Shown here piece by piece: positions 25,271 through 36,005 of a stretch of 60,000 nt of DNA. The notes below the pieces were generated by a model. It did not search any database, was not told where the DNA came from, and saw nothing but the letters and a program-made list of their open reading frames with translations. The DNA is from Cristatella mucedo (taxonomy: Eukaryota; Bryozoa; Phylactolaemata; Cristatellidae), in NCBI GenBank assembly GCA_009760855.2, contig WPIO01000098.1, forward strand, positions 1,421,001 through 1,481,000. The letters are read 5' to 3'. Every line of letters begins with the position of its first letter. The first letter of the stretch is position 1. A program made the position numbers and the translations under genes.

Positions 25271-26030
25271 AATGATGTGGTTGCCTTTATCCAGTGTGCT
25301 TTGTTACATCAATTAAAATTTAGAGCATTGCGAAACCAGTTTCAGGGCATTTTGCATCGGATTGCTGTAATTTGAGGTATCGGCCCTGGCCATAGCAGGT
25401 AATTGCAGTGCAATTACTGCCGACTGATTGAGGTGATTGTAGTAAACTTGTGGGATTACGCAATAACCAAAGATTAGAGCAACGTACAAACACTATTAGA
25501 GCTTGAAGTGTACACATTCTGGTCGTTTTCTCACGGGTTTCGTTACATTGAACTGATACTGGCCTGGGCCAATGCAAATGAATTTTTGTAATGCAATTTC
25601 CGAAAAGTGTGCCGTCATACGCAATCAAAAAAGAAGCTTTTCTGTCAGGATTTCTTTTTTTGCATGGTATAATGCAGTGCATTTCGGTGGATTTCGGTTG
25701 ATTGTGGTATTGGCCTGGGCCACTGCAATCTTATTTCAGTGGACTTCGTGAGAACACATGAGCGGAATCGCACGAATTATTCAGGGTACATTGTGGGTGT
25801 AGCTTAGTTTGATATTCCTGACGTTTTGGAGCTGTTCGCAGCAGATTTGGCGTGGATTTGACGAGAACTAGAGTGGATCTAGGTGGATTGTTGTGGATTG
25901 AGGTGCAGGCGTCCGGCACCAAAGCTCATTTGAATAAGTGAGCGTGTGCTCAGCGACATGAGATTCGGTGGACTGATAAGTTAGAACGTATACTACAATA
26001 TCAATACAAAACTTGAGCTAGTCAACACCT

Positions 26031-26466
26031 CCGTCCTGGCATTGCAAGCCTAATTAGAATGAATTGGGGTGGATTGCTGTAATTCTTTGAACCTGCTATG
26101 TGATAGAAAGCTAAGGCCACCCACACATCGTGCTTACCTGCATATGGCAATGGCAACTTGAGAAATGACGTTATGACCTGGGCAGCAGTGGGCTAGCTCG
26201 GTTGCTCCCTTCCAGTTCATAGCTACTGTGAGTGATGGCAAAATGGATGTAAGCTAGCTATTTGTTTAGCTAAGGTTAGTGTATTTAGTGAATCAGACTG
26301 ATGAATCAAATGAATCAGACTGGTGGATCAGCTTTATGAAACTAGTTGATCACGAGGATAAAACTAGTGGATCAAGTTAGCTTCAAACAACCGGTCTAAC
26401 AGCCCTACAGCTCTAAATATGTTTGTTCGTGATTGTTTCCGGACTTATAAGACTAATATTAACACA
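26031..26466. other. Flank of the inverted-repeat element
   Basis: It contains AATTGGGGTGGATTGCTGTAATT near 26062, similar to arm sequence, and the short repeated phrase GAATCAGACTG(A/G)TG(A/G)ATCA near 26290-26330. No gene is seen. Confidence 0.35.
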
Positions 26467-26640
26467 TTTGTATGGAGCCCTCAGAGAACTTAATATCTTT
26501 TTAGGCACTTTACATTTTCTAAAAGGGAAGCATGATCGGATGTCTAGTGGTAGCATGCTCAATGGAAATAGGAATAATAAGCGTTAGAGGTGACATGCAC
26601 AGGGTCAGCATGCAAATATGGTTGGTGGACCTACCCCTTG
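26467..26640 (-). mobile_element. LINE 3' remnant, reverse
   Basis: It carries the decayed hairpin GAGCCCTCAGAGAACTTAAT..CTTTTTAGGCACTTTACA followed by the GTGACATGCACAGGGTCAGCATGCAAATATGGTTGG spacer of the LINE 3' region. Only the 3' non-coding part remains. Confidence 0.75.
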
Positions 26641-27059
26641 TGGTTAGATCAGCCGGCAATACATTTCCTACCATTTAGGAATGTCAAGGAATCTCGTTGC
26701 ATAGGTATGGACCTGAAAAGCTTTCAAGTATTGCACTAAATAAACAGCAAGTAGTAAGCCATTTTGACTCACGGCAGCCTCAACATCTTCCCATGTAATT
26801 TTCTCATTCCACCTCGCCAACGCTCGGTCTCATTCGAAATTACATTGGATGAGAGTGAGTCTGTTATGAGTCGAAACCGCTTGCTACTCTTTGCAGTCGT
26901 TCTGCATATCCGCTTCTTTTACTAAGTAAAATTTCTTCGCAAATCTAATTTTAAAGCTGATTTGCCTTGTATAATAAAATGCCACTCTCAGAATAAGCAA
27001 CTGGGCTTCTGAGACGGCAAAGAGAGCCCCATCGAAACTGGAGAAACAGGCTTATTATC

Positions 27060-27200
27060 ATTTTTAATGGACATTGTTTTGTCTCCACTGTTATTCCTAA
27101 TAGAGCGACCAAAATTAAAGATTTATTTAAAGAATATATTAAGGAAGAAAACGGTTCTTGTCCTTTCGATGAGCCTCATCTTAAGGTTAAACAAGGATAA
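27060..27200 (+). pseudogene. Protein-like fragment, unknown (virus-like AT-rich block)
   Basis: A 46-codon open stretch without a start codon reads as ordinary protein (for example KIKDLFKEYIKEENG) and ends at a TAA. It lies at the left side of the AT-rich block whose minus strand carries virus-like structural genes. I do not recognise the family. It is probably a relic of a Polinton- or virus-type protein. Confidence 0.4.
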
Positions 27201-27237
27201 GGGGGATGGAGATAATTGGAGATGGCTTTTGTTATAA

Positions 27238-27315
27238 ATGGCAGCTGACACTTCTCGGGATTCCGCATGTAACAAAACTGGCTATGATTTTATCCCAGAG
27301 CATGATTATGATTAA
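27238..27315 (+). pseudogene. Short 25-codon frame, unknown
   Basis: ATG to TAA, ending in an acidic-aromatic tail (YDFIPEHDYD). It directly follows the preceding fragment on the same strand. It may be the C-terminus of an eroded protein. Confidence 0.25.
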
Positions 27316-27448
27316 GGTTGGTTCTTTGGCCCATGATACAGATAAATGTTGTCCTAATAAATAAAAATATGTCCAATGTAAGAAAAAATAAGTCAAATAA
27401 AGGCATGATAAAGTTGCGAAATATATTACAAAAGTTAGTTAGTTCCCA

Positions 27449-27580
27449 ATGAGTTTAACGGATGTAAGATTAACACCAAAATTTTTAAATGTTATCGTAT
27501 CGGAAGGAGTAACTATTACCAGTGCTTACATGCCATTATTCCCAAATTTAGCTAACGTCGTTCTTCTGCATTTGCAACAG
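27449..27580 (+). pseudogene. 43-codon protein-like frame, unknown
   Basis: It starts ATGAGTTTAACGG and encodes MSLTDVRLTPKFLNVIVSEG followed by a hydrophobic stretch, ending at TAA. A second protein-like stretch continues in another frame (27580-27700) as if separated by a frameshift. The family is unknown. The AT-rich composition and context match the virus-like block. Confidence 0.35.
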
Positions 27581-27686
27581 TAACTAGAATGTATTTATCA
27601 ATGGATGGCGTCTTCGCTGAAATAAAAAAACGCAAAAGAGCAACTTTAAAAGAAAATATAAAATATATCTCAAAGGTAACTGTGCT

Positions 27687-28382
27687 TTGTCGGATAATGT
27701 CATAACTACAAAAGAATTGTATGATATTGCTAAAGGCACGGATGAAATACAAAACCACTTAAACGGCTTTGATTACTTTTTGATTACATGTAATTTTTCA
27801 ATTACAAAACTTCTCTTTATACCGTTTAGGAAGTATCTTAATCGTCGGTCTCACAAAAATGATTCTAACAATTGTAGGTCGTGTCAAACTAAATTTCGAA
27901 TCTGTAGCTCTTCTTCTTTCTCTATCTTCGCCATCGCCAGGTTCTATTATATATCCAACAGTTGCTCAAAGTTCTAATAACTATTCTTGTTTTCCTACTT
28001 TTGCATGATACTGCGGTTTCTCTTGTTTAAGTGTTTCTTTTTATAGCTTTTGCTGTTTTTCTCCATTTCTTCTTGAAATGTTATTATCCAGGTAATCTGA
28101 AATCTTACGTAGATTCTCAATGCCTTAATAGTTTCTAGTAGGATCGCTGAAGTTTGGAAATTCTACTTCTTTTTCATCCTGAGCAATTAAAGCTTTTCTT
28201 TCTGTTATCGTTCTATTCCTTCTCTAAACTAATGCAACACTTTCTTGCTTGTTGCCTCCATCAAGCGAGATACATCTCTGTTCATTTCTTTTTTGAAATC
28301 TCATTTGAAATCGTGATCTACTGTTATCTTCTTCGGCGATTCAAAATGGCCCTTAAAGCAAATATCTATCACCTGTTTTACT
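27687..28382 (+). other. AT-rich unassigned part of the virus-like block
   Basis: The text contains short protein-like runs on both strands but no family I recognise. It ends where the LINE fragment begins. Confidence 0.35.
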
Positions 28383-28738
28383 TCATTTATGCTCCCAAAG
28401 CCTGGAACTCCCTCCCGACCTGCGTCAGAACATCCCCTGACATGACCACATTTAAAAGGAACTTAAAAAACACTTATTTAGGACAGCATTTAGTGGGTCC
28501 CTGTGATTCGTCCTTCACGTGCTTATGCATGCTGACACTGTGCATGCTGCCACTAACCACATTTGCATGCTGACCCTGTGCATGTCACCCCTAACCATGT
28601 TATTCATTTTGTTGGCTTTTCAAGCATGATTTTACTTACCATTTAATTGCATTTCCCATTGCAGCAAATGTAAAGCGCCAAGAAAGAGATTAAGTTCTCC
28701 GAGGGCGCTTTATCAAGTACATTATTATTTTTTTATTA
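28383..28738 (+). mobile_element. LINE (L2/CR1-like) 3' fragment inside the virus-like block
   Basis: It starts at TTTATGCTCCCAAAGCCTGG (the [18 protein letters not shown] segment), proceeds to TTTAGGACAGCATTTAGTGGGTCCC, and ends with the hairpin AGCGCCAAGAAAGAGATTAAG / TTCTCCGAGGGCGCT and an ATT-rich tail. AT-rich virus-like sequence lies on both sides. Confidence 0.85.
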
Positions 28739-28754
28739 CTTCTGTCGATGGTTT

Positions 28755-29066
28755 CTATTTAAGTGGTCTCGAGTCTTTACACTTACTATCAACATCAATC
28801 ACGCTTAATGGGTATTTATAACCCGAAAGAGTTTGCATGTACGGTTTATCTGCTTGATTACTTTCGTTCGGCACTTCTGTGCCAAATGAACCGAGGGGAA
28901 TTACTTCTGACCTTGGCTTGAATATCTGACTTCTATCTGAATCTGGGTCATACTTATCTTCCTTTTTCCTCTCTTTTAAAGTCAAACATGAAATTTTATA
29001 GAGAATGGCAATATTGTGCAAAGCTTGCTCCCAGATTTTATCAGAAAAAGAGTATTTGGAAAGCAA
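28755..29066 (-). pseudogene. 103-codon protein-like frame, unknown viral relic
   Basis: The minus strand is open from an ATG at 29066. The product is rich in K, D and E in the middle (KERKKEDKYDPDSDRSQ) and has a P/G-containing C-terminal part (VIPLGSFGTE). I do not recognise the family. It adjoins a plus-strand fragment starting at 29072, so the block is rearranged here. Confidence 0.4.
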
Positions 29067-29071
29067 TCATC

Positions 29072-29326
29072 AAAATTTCTAAAATAAGAAAGCTAAGGCT
29101 AAAACTAAAAGATGAATTATGATGTGATCCGTGCGATCTCTATTCAACTGAAACGGAATTTGAATTTGGTATCCTGCGAAACTATTCAATCATTATCTTT
29201 GCAGATTGGCAGTATGCTATGGATCAGTTTAACAAATCAAAATCGGTAAAGAATAGGATTTTGCAAAGAAGCACTATAAATAAAATGCTCCAAAATCTAC
29301 TGCCTTCAACGGTAGCCCGAGCTTGA
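29072..29326 (+). pseudogene. ~84-codon protein-like fragment, unknown
   Basis: The plus strand reads a protein-like text with one internal stop near the start. It includes CDLYSTETEFEFGILRN and ADWQYAMDQFNKSK and ends at a TGA. It lies head-to-head with the minus-strand frame at 28755-29066. The family is unknown, and composition links it to the virus-like block. Confidence 0.4.
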
Positions 29327-29960
29327 AACAATAACACTCCTTGCAAAACTACCTTTGCTACTCGAAGGCCAGGGCAAAGCAAGTAAGCTAATGGAACTAG
29401 TCGCATTAATGATTCACCTCTATTTTTTACGTAAATAAGTAGCTGAATAGGAAATTGACTCCTAAATTACCTGTCTTATAAACAAAGTAATAGTCACTAG
29501 GAAGTCGGAAGTCAGTTACTAAAGGCAAAATATTTAAAATCTGTCCCAGTGCTTACAGTATTTATTGCTTGTAATTCCCCAATAATACAGTAGTATCGGA
29601 GCTTAGTCGCTGATAAACACAATTTGAATTTCCAACAGTCATAACGCTAAGCATTAATAGTGGTGAAGCAGTTTTATTAGTTCATGAGTAACTAGCAAAA
29701 GTCTTTCTAATAGCGATCATAGACCTTGAATTAAACAAAACTTGAATCACCTCTGTCATTTTTTTACTGTTCTGTCAACATAACTTTTCGTAGTCGCATC
29801 GGTAATATTAACGTAATCGGTAAGGTTAATTATCGAATTATCGAAGAGGTTTGGCGTTGTTGTAGGGCATACATCACAACATCTCGCTTCATTCCTCCAT
29901 TAGTAATACAAATACGATTATTAATAACAGTAGAAATAGTAATAGTACTAGATGTTTAAT
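29327..29960. other. AT-rich stretch, no clear fragment
   Basis: I see no convincing coding run or repeat here. Confidence 0.3.
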
Positions 29961-29963
29961 AAG

Positions 29964-30240
29964 CTAAAGTGATAAAAAAATATTAATTTTCAAGTATCCG
30001 GTCATCGTATCTCCCGCTTTGCTGACGTAATTGCTAATTTGGGAAACATTAGCAGCATCTGTAGGATTTACTCCAGCTCCGGCATTAGTAGTAGCCATGC
30101 CTTTGAAGTCAATAGATCCGTTTAAAGATATTAAAAATTCGCCTCGGCACAAGACTTTTTAGCAGCATCACTTACATGGATTGGGTCCACAAGATTCGAC
30201 ACTCTACTTTCATTTGGAGAAAGATTGAACAACTAATCCA
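29964..30240 (-). pseudogene. Tail-fibre-like repeat protein fragment
   Basis: Two successive repeats are readable on the minus strand, in different frames. One has SNLVDPIHVSDAAKK, the next NPTDAANVSQISNYV followed by SKAGDTMTG. This 'D..DA...........AGDTMTG.L' pattern is the hallmark of phage/virus tail-fibre-type repeat proteins (linkers reading N..LVDP...DAA.K.Y.), which also occur in virus- and Polinton-derived loci of aquatic animals. The frame shift between the repeats and the stop codons mark it as a relic. It is downstream of the capsid-like genes on the same strand, so it may have encoded the host-attachment fibre. Confidence 0.6.
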
Positions 30241-30392
30241 TTTAATTTCATAACGCAAGCACTAACATCTACTCTGCGACTCCTCTATATATTTTTCTAT
30301 TACAACTTTAAATTTATCAAGCACTTATCTAATGTTTGAAAAATCCTTGTAAACCTACCAGTATCGTCTTCTTCCATTCCTTGTTGTAGTGA

Positions 30393-30650
30393 TCATCTAA
30401 TGTAGTACTTAATGTAAAATCTAGTATTAACTTTGCTATTAAATATACCAAACTTTCTAATTGGGTCAAACTCAAAATCATAATATCTCTCAATCTCAAG
30501 CAGATACATAATCAATGGGCATCTCAAGGGCGTGTCTATTTCGGTTTTTGTAGAAATTCTGACATTTCCTTCTGCAATGTAATCTTCACGAACATCTCGG
30601 CGATTCAATCCTGGTACCATTTTTTTCAAATTCAGAGTAAAGGCATTCAT
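30393..30650 (-). pseudogene. 85-codon protein-like frame, unknown viral relic
   Basis: The minus-strand frame from an ATG at 30650 looks like genuine protein (RDVREDYIAEGNVRISTKTE, then a Y/F-rich segment). I do not recognise the family. It lies between the fibre-like fragment and another unknown fragment, all on the same strand as the capsid-like genes. Confidence 0.4.
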
Positions 30651-30739
30651 TCAACCCCAACACATGTAAACCAAGCAAAAACTGGGCATGGTACTGTTTT
30701 GGTATCTCTCCATCCTTTATTTGCCTGCTTCACAAACAT

Positions 30740-31143
30740 TCGATATCGACCAAAGTGTTCCCTCTAATTATTTATTCAGGAGAATATCTGTGAAAAATTT
30801 CACGACTAAAGCAATTACTTGCGTTTTCAAGGTTAGTATAAAACTTCATCTCCAAGAAGTTAGCGGCAATCGGTTTAAACTCGGTAGAAATAGCATCGGC
30901 GGAAATATTTGCGTAGAGCTATTTGGCATACATATATTCTTTTAGCTTTCGATTTGCAGTTACATTAGCGTCCAAATCACTCTGGTCACCAAATACCATT
31001 CTTGCCCCTAGAATAGCACAATAATCTGATCCATCTACGTTTAAAATAATCACTTTCTTGCATTCCTCCGAAATCTTAGAAAAGTCAAACTTTTCCATCT
31101 TATACCGGGTAGAAATTGCATACATTATCAATATTGTCAACAA
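30740..31143 (-). pseudogene. Unknown viral relic with two frame-linked parts
   Basis: The minus strand reads a protein-like run from 31143 (EKFDFSKISEECKKV, then ILNVDGSDYCAILGARMVF), a stop at about 30940, and further protein-like text in the same frame to about 30760. It lies immediately downstream of the major-capsid-like relic. I do not know the family. The stop within an otherwise continuous frame suggests decay. Confidence 0.4.
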
Positions 31144-31379
31144 TTAATGATTCTTTTATGCAAGTAAACTGGCTTCCATTGCTGCTAGATGTCTACTCTG
31201 CAGTGTTTTAGCAGATAGTCAAGCAGTGAAACATGACACTTGTGCTAACAGGGATTAACTCGTTGAACTCAATAGTTACTATCAAGTATAACAGTATTCC
31301 TTACAGACTGATCACTGTATGGCGATTCAACTGCGTGACTTTGATACAAGGTTAACCATTAAGGATAAGTAACAACAAC

Positions 31380-32640
31380 GAGCTCAATAACTTCATTAAA
31401 TCCTAGGAATTGCTTTTTGAATCGTGTGAAGTCAACGTATTCAGTAGAACATCTTCTGTCACGGAAGTAACTACTTCTAGCTAAATTAATGTATTGAGTA
31501 GAACCATAAGCCAGTAAAACGACTTTTTTAATGTTTCCACAATTGTAAGTACCACGACTTTGAGTTAATAATTATATTTGCTCACCTTTTTTGCCGTGGC
31601 AATGAGCCACCGAACCTTTTCAACTGTGTCCTGGACTGACCGGCTATTTTTGAATTTTGGTTAAGAGTAGTCAGTGTTATGGTTTCATATACTCTTGCTC
31701 TATAGTTTAGCTAAAGTGTCTTTCCAAGCTAACATGAGATTTCTGCTAGGCCCTTATCAATACCAAAAGCAGGAGTAGCATATGGAACCAATAGTCTCAT
31801 CTTCTTCATAGCAATCTTGAAACCTGTCCAAACACCATCGCTGCTAGCTACAACTGCCCCTCTTGTTTGTCATTGCAGTCATTATGACATTATAGTCAGC
31901 TCCCCAAAGCATTCAAGTTCTAGGGTATTAGGTAGAGTATTCTGTTCATATCCGTACAGAAACCAGACAGCCTAGAAAGAGGCAGCTAAATGCTTAATGA
32001 TCCTGAGGTATAAGCAAGAGTGCTAGTTGGGTCCTTCGATAAATGGAGCCACTATTCACAGTAGTTGACCAGCTGCACTAGGGCTACTACAGTTTAAAAG
32101 GCCTGTATGCATATCATCCATTGAACTAGCCCCCTCCTTTTTCCATCCTGTTTCAGCACCTTCTGTCCGATTGTAATCATTTGGGTTGATTAGAAGGCCA
32201 ATTAGAGTTGAAACGGTTTCAGGGCCGTCTGGCAAGTTCAAATTTTCAATCTCTTCCGCACCGAGTCTAATCCTCATTATTCTATAAAACTGAGAAGCAG
32301 CATTATTAAAAAGATGTACTGCCAGATTTCTATTGGGCACATGAGCATAAGCATCGTTTGCTGCAGTTTGGGATGGATTCTTCCTTCAAACAATAGATAT
32401 GAATCATAGAGTACATAAGATCAATTTTGTTCTCCCGGCACATTCAATGCTATCTGCTTAGCAATTGTGTCTGTTTCGATTCCATTAGTTTTATGGAACT
32501 AGCGATGCTGGTAGTTCCTATTACGATACCATAGTAGATTCGGATCACTGAGTTCAAAAATTGTAGCAACCGGAGCACTAGCCATAATTCTCTATACATA
32601 GAAAACAATATATTTTCCGCTTTGCATGTACAGGCCTTCA
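31380..32640 (-). pseudogene. Major-capsid-like protein relic (double jelly-roll type)
   Basis: Protein-like runs follow each other on the minus strand from about 32640 to 31380, spread over several frames with at least five stops or shifts. The best-preserved part (32340-32056) includes HLFNNAASQFYRIMRIRLGA and VSTLIGLLINPNDYNRTEG. Further down come VVASSDGVWTGFKIAMKK and VLLAYGSTQYINLARSSYF. Early in the gene a proline/glycine-containing strand precedes the 'shared interface' text. The layout, with an N-terminal jelly-roll then an 'fS.i.v.lNg..i' strand and a late 'k.v...' strand, resembles the hexon-type capsid proteins of Polintons/adintoviruses, with a usual length of 400-600 residues. 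Family assignment is by general resemblance, not by a decisive motif. Confidence 0.5.
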
Positions 32641-32644
32641 ACTA

Positions 32645-33230
32645 GTATTTTATTTCTCCTCCATAACCACCAGGCCTTCCACGCTGTTCAGGTCCAGGTT
32701 CAAACATGGGATCTTTAACTGATTTCTCTTGAATTACTTTCTCGATTTCTTTGTACGCTTTAGGATCATTCTCTTCAATTGTATCACAGTAATAGTAATC
32801 TTCTACTTCATCTGGCTCTGCACATTTTTACCTTCCTCTTCCTTTTAGGTTTCATTTTCTCAAGCATAGAACGCTTGATTTCAAGGTCCATTTCTTTCAT
32901 CTTACGGTCATTGTCTTCTTCTGTATTTTGCTTCTCAAGTTCATATTCTAGTTCTTTCCCTCGCTTCACTTCCTCAAGTTTGCAATCAACCTCTCGTCGT
33001 TCCAGTTCGTATTCTTGATCAAGTTTTTCCATTCTCCTTTGCAGTTCAATCAATTTACGTGCTCGGTGAATCTCGATACCTTTTTAGCAATGCTTACACC
33101 AACGTTAGTCATTCCAGAGATTAATAGAGCTACTTTGCCAATCCGATCAATAAACTTCTTAAGCACACCACAGTCGAACTTTTTTCCTCTAATCTTTTCA
33201 TTTCTAATTCTTGCGTAACTTCATACTCCT
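32645..33230 (-). pseudogene. Coiled-coil, highly charged structural protein relic
   Basis: The minus strand holds 81 codons without a stop (33053-32808), almost all E/K/R/L in a heptad-like pattern (LDQEYELERREVDCKLEEVK), i.e. a long coiled coil. A one-base shift then opens a C-terminal part with EVEDYYYCDTIEEND and a P/G-rich end (EPGPEQRGRPGGYGGE). An N-terminal part before 33060 lies in another frame. Such proteins often sit next to capsid genes in Polinton-like elements, but there is no family motif. The spacing to the capsid-like relic is short, as in a compact viral operon-like block. Confidence 0.45.
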
Positions 33231-33239
33231 CGATACTAT

Positions 33240-33925
33240 TTGAAAAAAATTGTTGTTACCGTTACATCAGATACAAAATTAACATCGTTCCCATTTTGGT
33301 CTGTTAGTCTAATTCTAAAACTGCTTATCGCTTCTCTATCTCCTCTCGTTCGCAGAAACCTAATATTTGGTAGAGGTACGTCGACACTGTCACCAGGATT
33401 TATGTCTGCAATGTCAATGATATAAAACGAGCCACATTGTTTTAGGAACTCATGTTTGATATTTTGCGTTGTTCATCTCAGGATTAGCTAAGTCACAACC
33501 AACACTTATCCATTCCCGCCTTTTCTCTCTGGCAATTTCATTTTGTTCCATGCTTTTTAGTGGCGAGAAAAGTACTTAGCCTTTACTACTTCTTCTTTAG
33601 ATGTTCCTCCGACCATTGCAGGATTAAACGGATCGTGTTCACTAGAAATAAAAGCCTTGTGCGTCATCAATCGATTCCATAACAGCAGAAACATTACTTC
33701 CTAACAGTTGGCTTCTACAAGTAATAGTTTCTACTTTGCTTGTACGGCAAAAGCTTGAGTGCTGCATTCAATGTATTTGTTATTATCGTTGAGTCATAAT
33801 AATAACCTGGAGGAACTCTAATTGAAACAGCAGAATTATCTGTCATAGACCTTTCGTACCGAAGAAAATCATTCAAGCTTTGAACAACACTCAAGATTAC
33901 TTTTTTAGTGTATACAAACTCCACT
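33240..33925 (-). pseudogene. Penton/minor-capsid-like protein relic
   Basis: The N-terminal frame (33924-33715) reads FVYTKKVILSVVQSLNDF and SAVSIRVPPGYYYDSTIITN, followed by a helix. This 'IPPGYY....L...LN' pattern is seen at the start of penton-like minor capsid proteins of Polinton/adintovirus-type genomes. The C-terminal part (about 33460-33245) has SSFRIRLTDQNGNDVNF and ends TTIFFK-stop, a typical last jelly-roll strand. The middle carries frameshifts. It lies just upstream of the coiled-coil and capsid-like relics on the same strand. Confidence 0.5.
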
Positions 33926-34029
33926 CTCCTTAGCCCAACTTTGTTAAACCCATTCCTTTTAAGGATTATTGGCAGACTTAGTGTTTTTCAAACGGAACCA
34001 GTCTGTCCTGTTAACCTTATTGACATTCT

Positions 34030-34738
34030 TATATATTATACTTCAACGATTTTATAAAACTGTAAATTGCTGTAAACCACGGTACAAAACTTTTTCATCC
34101 TGGTTCGTTACTGAGATCATTATGTCTGAAACTGTTTCACCGGCCAAATGATGGTACTCACTAGTATTTGGCTCGTGTACCACTTGCTCTCAAGGATGGA
34201 AATTGTAAGCTCAACTCCTAAGTACCTGCGACTCTTCTCAGTTTACGTAACTTCAACCACTTGCATTCAAGTTACAACTCAAAACAATTAAATTCACATC
34301 AGAAACAACCACTTGATTTTCAGAGATTACCTTTGTGTTAGGCGTTCAGATTACTGGATCAGTAATACTTTGATATTTTGTTTGCAAAATTAAGGTGTGT
34401 TGTGTAAGCAAAACCAGTAACAAGTCAACTAGAAACAAGAGAGTTGCTTGCAAGAATAACCCACAAGCAGGCGTCTTGATCCTTGGGTTAGAAGTAGCAG
34501 TATCAATTCCTAGTGCAAACTTCACCGTTGTCGCACGTAACTAAGTTTTTGAATTATTTATTATAACAGGAATTTCAATGTTTACATCATCTGACAGTGC
34601 TGAATGAAATCCAGGCCTAATCGTTAATGTTTGCTCTGAGCCACCACAAACTATGTCAACAAAAGTATTTTTGAATCTGTTATATTCCGAATAGAATTGT
34701 TTTGAAGCAGATCTTGCATTTCTTGCTACTAAGCACAA
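34030..34738 (-). pseudogene. Unknown structural-type viral relic upstream of the penton-like gene
   Basis: The minus strand is open for 65 codons from 34738 (RSASKQFYSEYNRFKNTFVD, then a glycine-containing strand). It continues after a TAG with protein-like text to about 34420, and again at about 34350-34220. A C-terminal-looking part (YHHLAGETVSDIMISVTNQD) sits at 34190-34050. The family is not recognised. The beta-rich texture fits another virion protein. Confidence 0.4.
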
Positions 34739-34739
34739 T

Positions 34740-35055
34740 TAGGTTGCCTATTTGGACTCTAACGAAAATTCTTGTTCAAAAAATGTTAAATACGTATCCC
34801 CCTTATTTTGTATAAGAGGCTCTTCTTATTGCCTCAAGACTGTTCAGCATCTCCAGATTAATCTTCACCAATTCCGAGATGTTCGTATATCGTAATTTCA
34901 TACAACTGTTTATTGGTTTTTAGCAATGTGACTTTTAGGGGCGCCGAGCAACTTCCTTAATAAATCTAGAACCGCACTAATAGAACTAGTTACTCATGTG
35001 TTGTTAGCAGCAAGCTCTCGCAGCCAAAGTTCAATTTCTCAAGTATTTCTGATTC
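34740..35055. other. AT-rich gap within the virus-like block
   Basis: It contains short protein-like runs without a clear frame. Nothing is recognisable. Confidence 0.3.
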
Positions 35056-35059
35056 ACAC

Positions 35060-35990
35060 TCAACAACAAAATGAATTTGAGTTACTCCTATTCTTTTTTT
35101 CCGCCGTCATCACACTAACTGGTCCTCCACGGAGCCTATTCTGTAATTCGAGACGTTTGGGATCATCATCTGATAATTTCTCGAAAATGTTTTGTAATGT
35201 CTCATTGTTTCTAGTTCCCTCGTAATCTTTTACCAGTTGCTTAACCCCAGCAGGCAACGTTTTTTCTGGAGGCAAGTCTTACATTGGTTTTAGCGCGAGT
35301 AGTCTTTGGGGTGCCAATACTATGCTTAATGCCCAATTGTTCAGCATTGTTCTTCTGAATAGCACCAAAAGCACTTTTAGTTTGTTCATTGGGAGCTTTA
35401 GTTTTCGCAACATTTGCAATCCTGACTGCTTTTTAGCACTTCTTTTCCTTACCTGCTTCAGCGACTCTTCCAACAATTAGATATACATCAAGTTCTGCTT
35501 TCAAGCTTTCTATTGCTTGCTTTGTCTTAATTAGCCTGGCAAGAGTAGATCTAATGCTTTTTACTTTCTCGAATGCAAAGTTACCACTCATCAGTTGCTC
35601 TCTCTAGTCCCTAGCAGTCATTTCTGTTCGAATTTTCTGCAGTTCCACATGATTTTTCAACTCAGTAGAATCACGATAATCTTGGAAACCGTGCAATCTC
35701 TTCTCTTAGTCAGATGTTTCTTGCACACATCCGCGATACTTCTGGCCAGGTCTTGAATAAATCTTTCTGCCCAGCATCGTCCTATATCTATTGCTACTTT
35801 TCATTAAACAAAATTTTTGCTGTCTGCGTTCACTGTCCACTGACCGAAATCGGCCTAGAGACTCTGTTTTGGTAAGATCAATTACACAATAATCAGATCC
35901 GTTCCTTGTGCAACCATCAACCCAATTGCGGAACTTTTTTCGATCACTCTCTTCAGTTTACACATCACATGTATCTAGTTTCAGTTTCGT
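35060..35990 (-). pseudogene. Long basic/helical viral relic, several frames
   Basis: From about 35990 down to 35060 the minus strand reads as protein almost continuously but in at least three frames. Recognisable runs are NGSDYCVIDLTKTESLGRF, LHGFQDYRDSTELKNHVEL, FEKVKSIRSTLARLIKTKQA, and near the end EKTLPAGVKQLVKDYEG and FEKLSDDDPKRLELQNRLRG. The composition is helical and rich in K and E. I do not recognise the family. A position upstream of the penton-like gene would fit an assembly or core protein. Confidence 0.45.
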
Positions 35991-36005
35991 TCTGTTTAAA
36001 GATGA

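Larger units (their letters stand above)
22234..26030. mobile_element. Long inverted-repeat (foldback-like) element
   Basis: The left arm, about 22240-22695, is the reverse complement of the right arm, about 25575-26025. Shared blocks include TGATATTGTAGTA, CACACGCTCACTTATTCAAA, CAATCCACAACAATCCACCT, TTGCAGTGGCCCAGGCCAAT and AAATCCTGACAGAAAAGCT. Similarity looks high, with few indels. The interior has degenerate repeats of a few hundred bases, each with clusters of GATTGCCGT/CATTGCC. No transposase is visible, so it would be non-autonomous. A LINE copy (24247-24833) is nested inside. Exact ends and target duplication are uncertain. Confidence 0.8.
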
